NCBI GenBank assembly: GCA_963821735.1
Contig: CAWGFK010000027.1
Span: 1 to 64,000, forward strand
Source of the DNA: Laspinema sp963821735
GTDB lineage: Bacteria > Cyanobacteriota > Cyanobacteriia > Cyanobacteriales > Laspinemataceae
Direction of reading: 5' to 3'
Length of the DNA: 64,000 bases
Each line of letters opens with the position of its first letter. Position 1 is the first letter of the stretch. The notes below the pieces were generated by a model, which saw only the letters and a list, made by a program, of their open reading frames with translations, was not told the origin of the DNA and did not search any database. The translations under genes and the position numbers were made by a program. Shown piece by piece: positions 28,352 to 38,690 of the stretch.

Positions 28352-28702
28352 CTATTTATTGGGTTTGTCTGAGCCAAAAAAAAGTTGGTAGCCAACCCAA
28401 GCGATCGCCCCAACAATTACCGCACTCGCCAGCATCGTTCCCACCCGGACCGCAGCAAAAACGACAACCACAACCAGGGCATACTTTCCCACCCGCTTGA
28501 TTTGTCTTCCCCATCGCTGGAGTTTCGATTCTCCGGGTTCCTCTTTAATGGTTTGATACAGGGGAGGTTCTGCTTTGTATAGCTCCATCTCCATTTCCCG
28601 CAGTCGCAGCGATCGCTCTCGTTCCGCAATTTCTCGTTCTCGCTGTGCTAGTTCCTTTTGCCGATTTTGCTGTTCTGAGTCTGGGTTGCGTTTGTCTTTC
28701 AT
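28352..28702 (-). CDS. Small coiled-coil protein with two membrane segments
   Basis: 116 residues. Residues about 5-45 are a highly charged helix (QKELAQREREIAERERSLRL) typical of coiled coil. Two hydrophobic segments near 72-108 (ALVVVVVFAAVRVGTMLASA and VIVGAIAWVGYQLFFG) end in a short basic tail. It is the first gene of the dynamin operon, 11 bp before dynamin 1. It could recruit the GTPases to a membrane (inference). I do not recognise a named family. Confidence 0.75.
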   Translation of the reverse strand: MKDKRNPDSEQQNRQKELAQREREIAERERSLRLREMEMELYKAEPPLYQTIKEEPGESKLQRWGRQIKRVGKYALVVVVVFAAVRVGTMLASAVIVGAIAWVGYQLFFGSDKPNK

Positions 28703-29490
28703 CTGTCTTCACCCTCTCTATACAATGGGTTCCAACCCTTGTTTGAAAAAGTTTACTCCCAATCAGGCAATTTTTTCCGCTTCTATTGTAAGCCTCTTTC
28801 CTCACTCCTGGTAAGTTAATCAGCTCAGAATTGGATATAGCCTGAAAACATTTCAATCACTTCCATCACTGCTCAATTTTATCAAACATTTTACCTCTTT
28901 TTCATAGGTCTATTGGACCGTTGAACAACCGTTAAAAAAATTAATATTTTTTTAACAAATAACAAGCCCTGTTTATGATTTCCCTGACCATAGACCGGGG
29001 TACACTCGATATTTTTTGACCTCAGTGTGTGAAGTTTTGTTGAGAAAACCTCTTTTGATTTGGGCTTTACTTAAAATTTAACATTCTCCAGACCCGGGTC
29101 TGTGATTTCCATCACAAAACCGGCCTGACTTATTGATTTTGTCAGTTGATTATCACCGCAGTCAACCCCTGTAAAATTTAGTGAATCATACCGGACCGAT
29201 TCTGCTAAAGATAATTCCTGCTATTGATTCAAACCGGGTCAGAAAATGCCCGCCTGACGATTGCCGAATAACAGGGATTATCCCATTGACGGGAAGTCAT
29301 CTCATCCCAGCGATCGCCTAGAACGCCTGGATCAAATTTCATGCCAAGCACAAAAACCCGGGTTTCTGCTTCAGAGTTGCTGCTAATTCCTACAAATTTT
29401 CTGAAGAAACCCGGTTTTTCAGCAATCCTGGGAGGAGGACAAGGGAGTGCCTTGTCCCTACAGTCAGGAGGGGAGGGACCGGGAGGCGTC
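28703..29490. other. Promoter-bearing spacer between two minus-strand operons
   Basis: No supported gene in 790 bp. It must hold the dynamin operon promoter; I cannot pick out a convincing -35/-10 pair. AT-rich runs lie at 28930-28965. The part near 29350-29424 is a dispersed hairpin (separate entry). Confidence 0.4.
29353..29424. repeat. GAAACCCGGTTTCT-type dispersed hairpin
   Basis: AAAACCCGGGTTTCTGCTTC and GAAGAAACCCGGTTTTTC are inverted around about 35 nt. Related forms occur at 46674-46695 and 47704-47805. It lies downstream of the receiver-kinase gene and could act as its 3' end. Confidence 0.6.
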
Positions 29491-30741
29491 CTATTTCATC
29501 GGGATTTCAATAATAAATTCGGCTCCCTGTCCTGGCGCACTCACACAGCGTAATTGTCCCCCATGATTGTCGGCGATAATTTGATGACTAATGTATAATC
29601 CTAGGCCGGTGCCGGTACCGACGGGTTTGGTGGTATATAAGTATTCAAAAACTCGGGCCATCACTTCCTCACTCATCCCGGGACCGTTATCGGCAATGGA
29701 AATTGCCACGCGATCGCCCTCAATCGGGTAAGTGCGAATGGTGATGATATTCGGCTGGTTCTTCATCATTTCGGCCCAATCCCGTCCAACACTGGCCTCA
29801 TCTAGGGCATCAATGGCATTGGCAATTAAATTCATAAAGACCTGATTCAGTTGTCCGGGATAACAAATCACCGGAGACAATTCTGCATAGTCTTTTTTAA
29901 CTTCAATAGAGGGTCTGACTTCACTAGATTTTAATCGATGTTTTAAAATCAACAGGGTGCTATCGATGCCATCATGAATATTAAACGGAATTTTTGTGGT
30001 TGTATCAGACCGGGAAAAGGTCCGTAATGAATTACTCAAATAACATATTCGATCGCTGCCTTCTTTCATGGAAGCAATCACTTCAGGAACGTCATTTACA
30101 ATGTAGTCTAGGTCAATTTCGTGAATTTTCTCAGTAATATCTTCTCCCGGTTCGGGAAATTTCCCTTGATAAGACTGAATCAGTTCAATGAGTCCATTCA
30201 TATAATCTTCAGCAATTTCAATATTACTGGCAATAAACCCCACGGGGTTATTAATTTCATGGGCGACCCCTGCCACTAATTGACCCAAAGCGGTCATTTT
30301 TTCATTTTGGATCATTTGGGTTTGAGCATCCAATAGCTTTTTGCGGTCTTCCCTGAGTTTTTGGACTTCACTTAAGGCTCGATTTATGGTAATTTCTAAG
30401 TCTTCAAAATCAATGGGTTTAGTCAGAAAGTCAAAAGCCCCCCGATTCATGGCGGTTCTAATATTTTTCATATCGCTGTAGGCGGACACGACTACCGTTT
30501 CGATGCTGGAATCGAGTTCGCGGATTTTTTCGAGTAAGGTTAGGCCATTCATTTGGGGCATATTAATATCGGTGATGGTTACCCTAATTTCAGCATCAGC
30601 TTGTAAAGCTTCCAGGGCTTCTAACCCATTTCCGGCAAATATAAATTCATATTGTTCAGAGCGAATCTGCTTGCGAAATTGCCTTCTAATTAATTTTTCA
30701 AAGGAAGGTTCGTCATCTACAAATAAAATTTTGGTTGGCAT
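29491..30741 (-). CDS. Response regulator-histidine kinase hybrid (REC + kinase)
   Basis: 416 residues. An N-terminal receiver domain comes first: acidic pair DDE at 9-11, phospho-acceptor Asp58 in ITDINMPQMNG, VVSAYSD and LTKPIDF with the conserved Lys. A coiled helix and a dimerisation box GQLVAGVAHEINNPVGFIAS (catalytic His) follow, then the ATP-binding domain with NLIANAIDALDE (N box), DNGPGMSEEV and GTGTGLGLYIS. The REC-kinase order suggests that phosphorylation of the receiver by another kinase controls this one. The likely donor is the CHASE2 kinase 42 bp upstream (inference). Confidence 0.93.
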   Translation of the reverse strand: MPTKILFVDDEPSFEKLIRRQFRKQIRSEQYEFIFAGNGLEALEALQADAEIRVTITDINMPQMNGLTLLEKIRELDSSIETVVVSAYSDMKNIRTAMNRGAFDFLTKPIDFEDLEITINRALSEVQKLREDRKKLLDAQTQMIQNEKMTALGQLVAGVAHEINNPVGFIASNIEIAEDYMNGLIELIQSYQGKFPEPGEDITEKIHEIDLDYIVNDVPEVIASMKEGSDRICYLSNSLRTFSRSDTTTKIPFNIHDGIDSTLLILKHRLKSSEVRPSIEVKKDYAELSPVICYPGQLNQVFMNLIANAIDALDEASVGRDWAEMMKNQPNIITIRTYPIEGDRVAISIADNGPGMSEEVMARVFEYLYTTKPVGTGTGLGLYISHQIIADNHGGQLRCVSAPGQGAEFIIEIPMK

Positions 30742-30783
30742 AGCTTACTCCGATTATAGGGATTAAAGGGTGAATTGAAGGGG

Positions 30784-32970
30784 TTAGTTAGAGGAGGTAG
30801 TTTGGGGTAAGATGATCATAAATTCTGTATGATCTCCGGGGTGGCTATTGACCTCTAGCTGTCCGCCATGCTGTCCCACGATGGTTTCGTATGTTAGAGA
30901 TAAACCTAAACCTGTGCCTTCTCCCGTAGGTTTGGTGGTAAAAAAGGGATTAAAGATTTGATCCAGGATATCCTCGGGAATCCCAGGACCATTATCGCGG
31001 ATCCGAATTTCTATCCCGGGGTCCCTCCCTGGGTCGGTAGGGCGATCGCTGCTTGTACGGGTTTTTACTGTGAGGGTAGGACGATATCCATCGGGATCAG
31101 CTTGGTATTTCTCATACAAGGCGTAACAGGCGTTATTGACGAGATTCAGAAAGGCGCGGCTCATATCCTGGGGTACAATATAGATCTCACTGATTGCTTC
31201 ATCATAATCGGTTTCGATCGCAATCGAAAAATTCGGGTCTTTATTCTGGTAACTGTGGTAGGCTAACTCGATAGCCTCACTTAAGATCGCATGAAGATTG
31301 ACCCGCGATCGCTGACCTCGTTCGGCCTGAGATAGCAGCAGCATTCCCTCAACAATTTTTTCTATTCTTTCTCCATGCTGTTTGATATCCACCACGCTAT
31401 CTTTGAGGTCCGTGAGGGTTTCATTCAAATATTCTACATCTAAGTCTTCTAAATTCTCCCGAGGATTATCCAGTTCTTCAATCAGTTCTTCGGTTAAATC
31501 CACGGAAATCGAAGCAAAGTTATTGACGAAGTTGAGGGGATTTCTAATTTCATGAGCAATGCCTGCCGCGAGTGACCCCAAAGAAGCCAATTTTTCCTGG
31601 GCAATCATTTGTTTTTGAGCCGCTTTTAACTGTTCCAGGGTGAGTTTAAGCTGTTGATTTTTATCGCGTAACTCTACTGTTCGCTGTTCGACTTTCACCT
31701 CTAAGGTGCGGGAATACTCTTCAATTTGTTTATAGGACAACTGGAGGTTTTCTAACAGCGTGTAACCAATGGTGACGATCGCTGACCCGATTAACGCTAA
31801 CAACGGAGGAACCAGGGGAATCCACCAACTGAGTCTAAACGCACTATAAACCGTCACGATTAACACTAAGCTGGCTAGGGAAATCATCACCCCAGTCCGG
31901 GGAAAAGAGATATAGGGTAACCCTTTAATATCTCGCCACTGACAGGTAAATCCAGCGCCAATGACCCCCCATAGAAAAATCCACAGCCATTCTATCCCCT
32001 CGGAGGCTGTGTGAATGGTTGATTCACCTTCTAGGGCTGCTGCAATCAGATGACTGGTCAGATTGGCATGAATTTCTATCCCCGCCATCGATTCCGGAAT
32101 GCCCGATAAAGTATTACTATAAGGCGTCAAAGAAAAATCTTTCAGACTAATCGCCGTCGAACCAATTAACACGATGCGATCGCGCATTAAATCCGGGGGA
32201 ATTCGATTCTCTAACACATCCATCAAAGAGATGCTTTCAAAACTTCGCTGGGGTCCGCGATAATTTACCAAAATTTGATAGCCTTCATCGGAGGCGCGGA
32301 CGTAACCGCCATCATAAGCACTAAAGGGGGAAAATACGGCTTTTCCTAATTGAATGCGAGCCTCATCTTTCATCTGGGGAGCAATCCCTTCTCCCTCCAG
32401 ATAAATCATGGCTAACTTAAATGCCAAGCTAAAGACGAGTGTTCCCTCTTCATCGCTCAAATATAAAAAACCCCGACGAATTTTATTATCCATATCCCAG
32501 GGAAAATCATTCGCCCCTACCTGATCCAGGCTATTAAGAATGGGAGACGGTGCAATCTCCGCTTGCTGTTGATTCCCTACCACTTTGCGAATTCCAATCA
32601 AATTCGGGGTCGTCTCAAACACCGTTTTTAATTGTTTAAACCCGGGTTCTACCGGCATATCCCGATAGATATCTAAACCGATCGCTCTCGGTTCCTGGGC
32701 CTTTATTTTCTCTAATAATTCCGCCAGGACATCATCGGGGATCGGCCAGGTTCCCAAGGTAGTCAAATCATTTTCATTAATTCCAATAATCAAAATCCGG
32801 GGGTCCGGGGGCGGCACAGGCCGAAGCTGAAATAATACATCTAGGGTTGATAATTCCAGTGCCTGTAATACCCCACTCATTCGCAGCAAAATCACCAATC
32901 CTGCTACCGTCGGTGCGAGGATTGACACTCTGCGCCATTCCCAAATTTTTAGCTTAACCTTGGCCCACAT
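30784..32970 (-). CDS. CHASE2-domain sensor histidine kinase
   Basis: 728 residues. An N-terminal membrane segment (about 17-35) precedes an extracytoplasmic CHASE2 sensor (about 40-320; LRPVPPPDPRILIIGINEND, RAIGLDIYRDMP, DRIVLIGSTAISLKD). Three hydrophobic segments follow (about 330-415), then a coiled coil, H-box LGSLAAGIAHEIRNPLNFVN and the ATPase domain (FLNLVNNACYALYEK, RDNGPGIPEDIL, GEGTGLGLSL). It should sense an external signal and phosphorylate a receiver, plausibly the downstream REC-kinase. It is coded directly after the TPS-CHAT gene, which suggests that the two share a signal. Confidence 0.94.
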   Translation of the reverse strand: MWAKVKLKIWEWRRVSILAPTVAGLVILLRMSGVLQALELSTLDVLFQLRPVPPPDPRILIIGINENDLTTLGTWPIPDDVLAELLEKIKAQEPRAIGLDIYRDMPVEPGFKQLKTVFETTPNLIGIRKVVGNQQQAEIAPSPILNSLDQVGANDFPWDMDNKIRRGFLYLSDEEGTLVFSLAFKLAMIYLEGEGIAPQMKDEARIQLGKAVFSPFSAYDGGYVRASDEGYQILVNYRGPQRSFESISLMDVLENRIPPDLMRDRIVLIGSTAISLKDFSLTPYSNTLSGIPESMAGIEIHANLTSHLIAAALEGESTIHTASEGIEWLWIFLWGVIGAGFTCQWRDIKGLPYISFPRTGVMISLASLVLIVTVYSAFRLSWWIPLVPPLLALIGSAIVTIGYTLLENLQLSYKQIEEYSRTLEVKVEQRTVELRDKNQQLKLTLEQLKAAQKQMIAQEKLASLGSLAAGIAHEIRNPLNFVNNFASISVDLTEELIEELDNPRENLEDLDVEYLNETLTDLKDSVVDIKQHGERIEKIVEGMLLLSQAERGQRSRVNLHAILSEAIELAYHSYQNKDPNFSIAIETDYDEAISEIYIVPQDMSRAFLNLVNNACYALYEKYQADPDGYRPTLTVKTRTSSDRPTDPGRDPGIEIRIRDNGPGIPEDILDQIFNPFFTTKPTGEGTGLGLSLTYETIVGQHGGQLEVNSHPGDHTEFMIILPQTTSSN

Positions 32971-33046
32971 AGAATTAAGAATTAAGAATTAAGAATTAAG
33001 AATTAAGACAGCCGAGAAGTTCAATTCTCAATTCCTAATTCTTAAT
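32971..33046. repeat. GAATTAA tandem repeat with inverted arm
   Basis: Five consecutive copies of AAGAATT followed by CAATTCTCAATTCCTAATTC, which can fold back on them. It lies between the CHAT gene stop and the CHASE2 kinase and could attenuate or stabilise the message. Confidence 0.7.
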
Positions 33047-33048
33047 TA

Positions 33049-36000
33049 CTACCAGGGACTGCCAATCATTGTAAAACCCGCCCAATAATAGGGGTGTCTT
33101 AACTCTCGATTCCCGAGGCGTGAAAGCTCCGGTGGGAGTTCTACGTTTCCGAACGACCCGACCAAGGCCCCATTTTCCAGATGCACGGTCCCACCAATCA
33201 TGGCGATTTGTGGCTTCTCCTCAATGCCTCTGCCTTAATCGGGGCCGATCGCAAGTTTTGGTAAAACTCGCTCATCAGTCCCAAAGTTCCCGCATCATTG
33301 GCGTACCAAAGACTGGCTACGGCTGATTTAACCCCGGCTTGCACCGCTAATCCAGCAAAGCCAAATTCCGCCTCTAAATCTCCGATGGCCGTGCGACAGG
33401 CGGACAGCACTAACAATTCTACGGGCGGGTCGTTCCATTGTAACTGCTGCATCCGGTCCAAGTGTAATTTTTCCCCCCATAACTGGAGGTAGGAGTTATC
33501 TCGTTCTCCCGAGTTAAATTGGCCGTGGGTTGCTAGGTGAATGATCCCGAACGGTTCTTGTTGGCGCAGTTCTTTCAATTTATCCAGGGTAACGGCTTCA
33601 TTCAGGAAGCCCGTACCGGGCCATAATTGGTTAACAATGGTGTTAATTTCCACCGGCACGGCAGGTAACGGATATTGGTCAGAAAATTCTGACAATCCCA
33701 TCGCTAACACTTCGGTACTTTTCCAGTTGCTATAACGGGCATCGGTTAAATGCAGGCTGGGAATTAAGGTGAGGCTGTATTTTTCGACTAAAAACTGCTC
33801 CCCATCATGTAAGGCGGCAATCGGCAGCATTCGCAATCCCGCATCCATGCTAAAAATGGTCGTCTCAATTCCCAACCGTTTAAGGTCCGGTTCTAAGGGG
33901 GCAATAATCCATTGATAGAGTTGCTGGGCCGGGGCTAAATAACTGGTGGTGCGCCGTCTGGCGACATTGCCAATCTCTCCCTGTAAACGCTGCACTTCCT
34001 GGAAAAGAACGGCTTGGTTGGCTTCAGGAACGCTTTTGTAAATCGGTTTGCCTAGGGGGGGAATTAAGACTAAATCTAATTGCTCATTTTAGAAAAGACA
34101 TAAATCAGACCGGCCTTTTTGCCCGTCAAGTTTTCCATGTCTCTGAGTTTGTTCTGAATGGTCTCAAAGGATAAATAAGGGAGATTAATATTCTGCCCTA
34201 AATATTCTTCAAAGTCTTCACTAAACACGCGATCGCCCATTTCAATCGCCAGTTCTATTTCCCCGGAATCTAGCAGGCGATCGATATCGCTGCGATTGTT
34301 CAAGTTGAGAATGGCTGGTTGAGTCAAAATATCAGACACAGACCGTTCTTTGCTTTCTTCAAGTCCCGGCGACCCATAAACCGATCGCCTAGGGAAGGTG
34401 TCCAAGGATAGCCCGTTTCAGTCAAGGAGGGAACATTAATCAGTGCAGGTTCTGCCGGAACTGGCGTGGCGATCGGCGGTTCAGGTAAGCCCCCCGGACC
34501 CTGAGTCTCAGGTCCTGCCACCACCGGAGTGGGTGCGGGTTCTGCTACCGGAGTGGGCGCGGGTTCTGCTACCGGAGTGGGCGCGGGTTCTGCTACCGGA
34601 GTGGGCGCGGGTTCTGCTACCGGAGTGGGCGCGGGTTCTGCCACCGGAGTGGGTGCGGGTTCTGCCACCGGAGTGGGCGCGGGTTCTGCTACCGGAGTGG
34701 GCGCGGGTTCTGCCACCGGAGTGGGTGCGGGTTCTGCCACCGGAATGGGTGCGGGTTCGGGTAGGGGAATGGGCGCGGGTTCGGGTTCCGCAGAGGGCGG
34801 ATCACTGGGTTCTGGGGTCGGAATTTCCGGTGTACTCGATGGCGAAGGCGGTAATGGCAGGGGGTCGATGATGGGGGCCGGTTGGATCACCGGGGTAAAA
34901 GAGTTGTCTTCCTCGTCCTCTGGGGGTGGAGTGGGTTCAGGTTCTTCATCTGGGGGTGGAGTGGGTTCAGGTTCTTCATCGGGCAGGGTGACATTTTCAA
35001 TGTTAAAAGCACCGCTCGTCCCCGTGGCGATTTCTTGGGGAAGATTAACGGTAACTTCGCCAGTATAATCGGAATAATCCAGGCGATCGCTCCCTCCTGC
35101 ACCATCGAGTCTGCCAAACCGCGCCCCATCGCGAAACACAAACGTATCACTGGCACTGCCCCCGGTCAAGTTTTCAATATTTTCAAACCTCATGCCGTTG
35201 GGATAGCCGCTGAGAGTGCCTCGGCCAGGGCCGGTGAGAGTCCATGTGGTATTTTGATTGGGACCCGTGAGCGTCTCTCCACCAGCGATCGTTACCGGCG
35301 CATTAAAGTCAAATCCATTGTATAATCTGACATTTCCGGTACTATCGGGTCTGCCAATAACAATCGAATCAAATCCATTTGTGAGGGCCTCTAACAGGTT
35401 GCTGCGTAAGGTCAAGGTATCATCGGGCTGGTTATTGTCCGTCGGGGCGATCGCCACATTTCTATCTGCGGAACCCGGTTCTATGACCAATCGCCCGCGC
35501 CCAGTCGCGGAACTGTTGCCCGTTACTTCAATCGCATCAGCCCTCACATTGAGATTGTTCGTGTTGATGTTGCCTCGCAAGCGCAGAGTTCCCGTACTGG
35601 CATCCAGGGTAATAGTTCCTGCCGTCTGGTTAGAATCCGTGGACAGGTCCTGGGTTGTGATATCTCCGCCATCGGTATTCAGCTCGATCGTCCCCCCTTC
35701 TCCGGATGCTGAAGATGCATCAAGGGTCGCATTTCCAGTTTGGATGGCGATCGATCGCCCTCCCCCGGCGGTGAGAATAATATCTCCCCCTGTCCCTTCC
35801 CCCTCTGAGTTGGCCAGAATCGTGCGGGTTGTAATGTCTCCATTTTCAGTAGTCAGGCGGATTGTTCCCCCATCCCCAGATGCGGAAGACGCATCTAAAA
35901 TCCCGTTTCCTGTACCGATATCGATCCCCCCGCTTCCTCCGGCACTCACCGTAATATCCCCGGCAGTTCCCTCTCCATCGGATTTGGAAATCAGATCTCG

Positions 36001-37880
36001 CGTGGTAATATCCCCGGTTTCAGTCGTCAGAGTGATGCTTCCCCCATCTCCTGATGCGGAAGAGGCATCTAAGTTGCCCGGTTGGACGTTGATCGCCCCA
36101 AGCCCTCCCGCGCTCACCGTAATATCCCCGCCTGTCCCCGAACCTGTAGACTGGGAAATTAGCTCACGAATTTGAATATTGCCATCGCTACTGGTGAGGG
36201 AGATATTTCCCCCATCTTCTTCTGCGGAGGTATCGATCGTGGAAACTGTGATATTCGCTCCAAAAATCTCAATATCTCGCCCTTGAGCCCGGATCTGGCT
36301 GGATGGATTCATCAAAAAAGTGCCGGTTCCTTCGTTGTCGGCATCCGCCCGCAATACAATGGTTTCCCCAGGGACAAATTCGAGGGCAACATTATTGGCA
36401 ATTTCAATATCATTCGTCGCTTCTAGGATGATATTGCCGCTTTGGTTTTGAAGGGTTTCGGCAGAAATTGTAATAGTGGCCTCGGCAAATTCATCGTCCT
36501 CACCGGCTAAAATATTCGGCAGTAAATCGGCGATATTGGAGGGGTCATCTTCATCATTAGAAATGATAATGTTCAAGGGGTCGAGAAGCAGGGTTCCGGG
36601 ATTTCCTTGCGTGGCACTGACATCAACAATGCCCTCAAAAATCAGGTGTTCTTTGCCTGAAACTTCTACAAATCCGCCATTTTGAGCGGGAGTAAAGGGG
36701 TCGGAACCGCCTCGGGCGCTAATATTGCCATAGAATCCGGTGACGCGATCGCTCCAGACAATGGCGCGTCCCCCATTCCCGGTACTGAGGGCATCCACTC
36801 GAATGGTGGAATCGGGACTGATTAAGGTGCGATCGGCACTAGGCAATCGACTCCCGCCTTGGAAATCCCCCCCGAGATAGACTTCGCCCCCACCATTGGC
36901 TCCAGAAGCATCGACGGTTGAGGCGATCGCCCCAATTTTTTCCCCTAAAATCGTGACGGTTCCCCCAGTTTGCACCCCATCAGCAACGGAAATCTCACCG
37001 CTGACAATGGTAGTTCCTGACTCTGGGCCCAGGATAAATTTGAACCCGTTAGGGTAATCGTGCCATCAGGATTTACCACGGCACCTCGGGCGTGTCCCTG
37101 AGTGAGATTTCCTTCCGTGAGCAGTTGGGGTAACTGGAGGGGGGAAATTCCCGTCTCGGCGCTAGGGGCGATCGCCTGGAATTCCAGACTCAGCAGCATT
37201 CCTTCCTGAGACAAGCGGACGCGATGGGGTCCGGGGACACTGGCGATGGTAATGTTGCCCCCGGGGGCGGTTAAGGTTCCTGTATTCAGGACCGTTCCCC
37301 CCATCAGGGTAATCGTTTCCCCAAACCCGACGGTCAAATCTCCAGCATTGACAATACTCCCAGCTTGAGATTGAGTAAAATCAAACTGATTGGGGGACCC
37401 GGTGAGGCTGTGATAGGAAGAGGTCCCCAATACATCAAAACTCGCTCCCGAGTTAAATCCGAGCGAGTTGGCCGTGGTGGCAAAAAAGGACCCCGTGAGG
37501 TTTAACTGAGCGATCGGACCGAAGAGGATGCCTGCGGGGTTGATTAAGTATAGATTGGAGTGGCTGCCGCTGACTTGTAGCAGACCCTGAATTAAAGAAG
37601 GGTTCCCCCCGACAACCCGAGTGAAGATATTCTGGATGTCGGGATTTGCCAAAAAGTTAGCCGTTTGACCCGCGTCTAAACCAAAGCGATCGAAACTGTG
37701 GAAGAGATTGGAGCCATCACTGGAGCGACTACCCCCCTGGATATTAAAGCGATCGCCATCATGGGTAACTTGGGTCCCGGTTCCATCCACAGCGGGAATT
37801 ATCGATTGAGTCCTTCCCGCTTCTAGGAAAACGCCCCACCAACACACTACGGCCAATAGGGTACTTGGCCCATTACCCAT
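33049..37880 (-). CDS. Giant TPS-domain / CHAT protease fusion (about four frameshifts)
   Basis: Five overlapping frames join into one protein of about 1610 residues. A signal-peptide-like N-terminus leads into a two-partner-secretion (filamentous haemagglutinin N-terminal) domain: NPDIQNIFTRVVGGNPS, LYLINPAGILFGP. Gly/Asp-rich beta-helix repeats of the ITVSAGG..DASSASGDGG type follow, then proline repeats PAPTPVAE. A C-terminal CHAT caspase-like domain ends it, with His in HLATHGQF and Cys in LSACRTAIGD, and a terminal PYYWAGFTMIGSPW read in another frame down to 33049. Breaks lie near 37,035, 34,330-34,400, 34,083 and 33,205. The protein is probably exported and may cleave targets at the surface. 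The family often fuses these domains in cyanobacteria, as I recall; sure about the domains, less about a single chain. Confidence 0.82.
34530..34760 (-). repeat. 24-bp tandem repeats coding PTPVAEPA
   Basis: About nine near-identical 24-bp units (plus strand GGGTTCTGCTACCGGAGTGG plus GCGC) code the proline-rich linker before the CHAT domain. Two 30-bp copies coding PPPDEEPEPT lie just beyond at about 34,922-34,981. Copy-number change of the 24-bp unit would keep the frame. Confidence 0.85.
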
Positions 37881-37895
37881 GATGACTTCATGCCA

Positions 37896-38690
37896 TTACT
37901 CCTGACTGATTTGAGTCGCATCTACAAGGGGTTCTGTTGCGAAGTCCCCCAATTGGACAGAATCAAGAAACTGTTGCCACCGGGCAAACAGGACGGTATC
38001 CTCGGGATTATCCCGGCGCATTTGAGCCAGAATGCTCAAAGCATCATGCCAAATCCCTTCCCGAGCATAGATCGAAACCCGACTGCTCGGTGTTTTGGCA
38101 TTTTTGAGTTCTAGGGCAATGGTTTCATCCGGTTCCACTCGTTCGATCCAGCCATCCACCACAATATCCCCGGTGCGATCGCTCGCATTGCAGACCATTT
38201 TTAAGTACCAATGATAACTTTTCCCCGGATTTAGGCTGGTCGTATCATCCACAGGTAAACTGTGACTAATAATCCCCCCTTGGGGAATCTGGATTTTGGC
38301 TTGATAAACCACATTCTCCTCATTATCCCCCTCCACTAATTCAAACTCTAAGGTTTGGGGGCCTGATGTGGGGACATACCAGTAAAATGTGGGATGCTCG
38401 GCCAACGTCAAGGGCATCGCATCACCGGGCGTTAACGCTGTCAAAGGTTTTTGGCCCGCTCGATAGGTTCCACAGCCTCTAGTGCCGCCTTCTGCCGTCC
38501 GTTCCGGGGCCTCGCGATCGGGTGGCGTGAATGATTGACTCAGTAACCAAGGACCCCCAGTGGTTGGAGAGAGGGAATCCGGTTCATTTTGAGCCTGCGC
38601 CTGCAAATTCAGACCCGGACTCATGACCATTCCCAAACATAACGCCACTGAAAATGTGGTAACTTGTTTAAACGATTTGTTCCAAAGCAT
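37896..38690 (-). CDS. DUF928 secreted protein
   Basis: 264 residues with an N-terminal signal peptide (VTTFSVALCLGMVMSPGLNL then AQA). DUF928 features: GGTRGCG, LTALTPGD, LAEHPTFYWYVPTSG, PGKSYHWYLKMVCNASDR and DGWIERVEPD. Function of the family is unknown; it is regularly found beside CHAT and CHASE2 proteins in cyanobacteria (recollection). It lies 15 bp before the TPS-CHAT gene, so the two are almost surely co-expressed; this gene is first in the operon. Confidence 0.9.
   Translation of the reverse strand: MLWNKSFKQVTTFSVALCLGMVMSPGLNLQAQAQNEPDSLSPTTGGPWLLSQSFTPPDREAPERTAEGGTRGCGTYRAGQKPLTALTPGDAMPLTLAEHPTFYWYVPTSGPQTLEFELVEGDNEENVVYQAKIQIPQGGIISHSLPVDDTTSLNPGKSYHWYLKMVCNASDRTGDIVVDGWIERVEPDETIALELKNAKTPSSRVSIYAREGIWHDALSILAQMRRDNPEDTVLFARWQQFLDSVQLGDFATEPLVDATQISQE

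Noticed and set aside
34443..36175. Long plus-strand frames opposite the TPS-CHAT gene (Gly/Ala/Val-rich repeats)
   Set aside because: They are antisense readings of the repeat DNA. The minus strand has the recognisable TPS and CHAT motifs.
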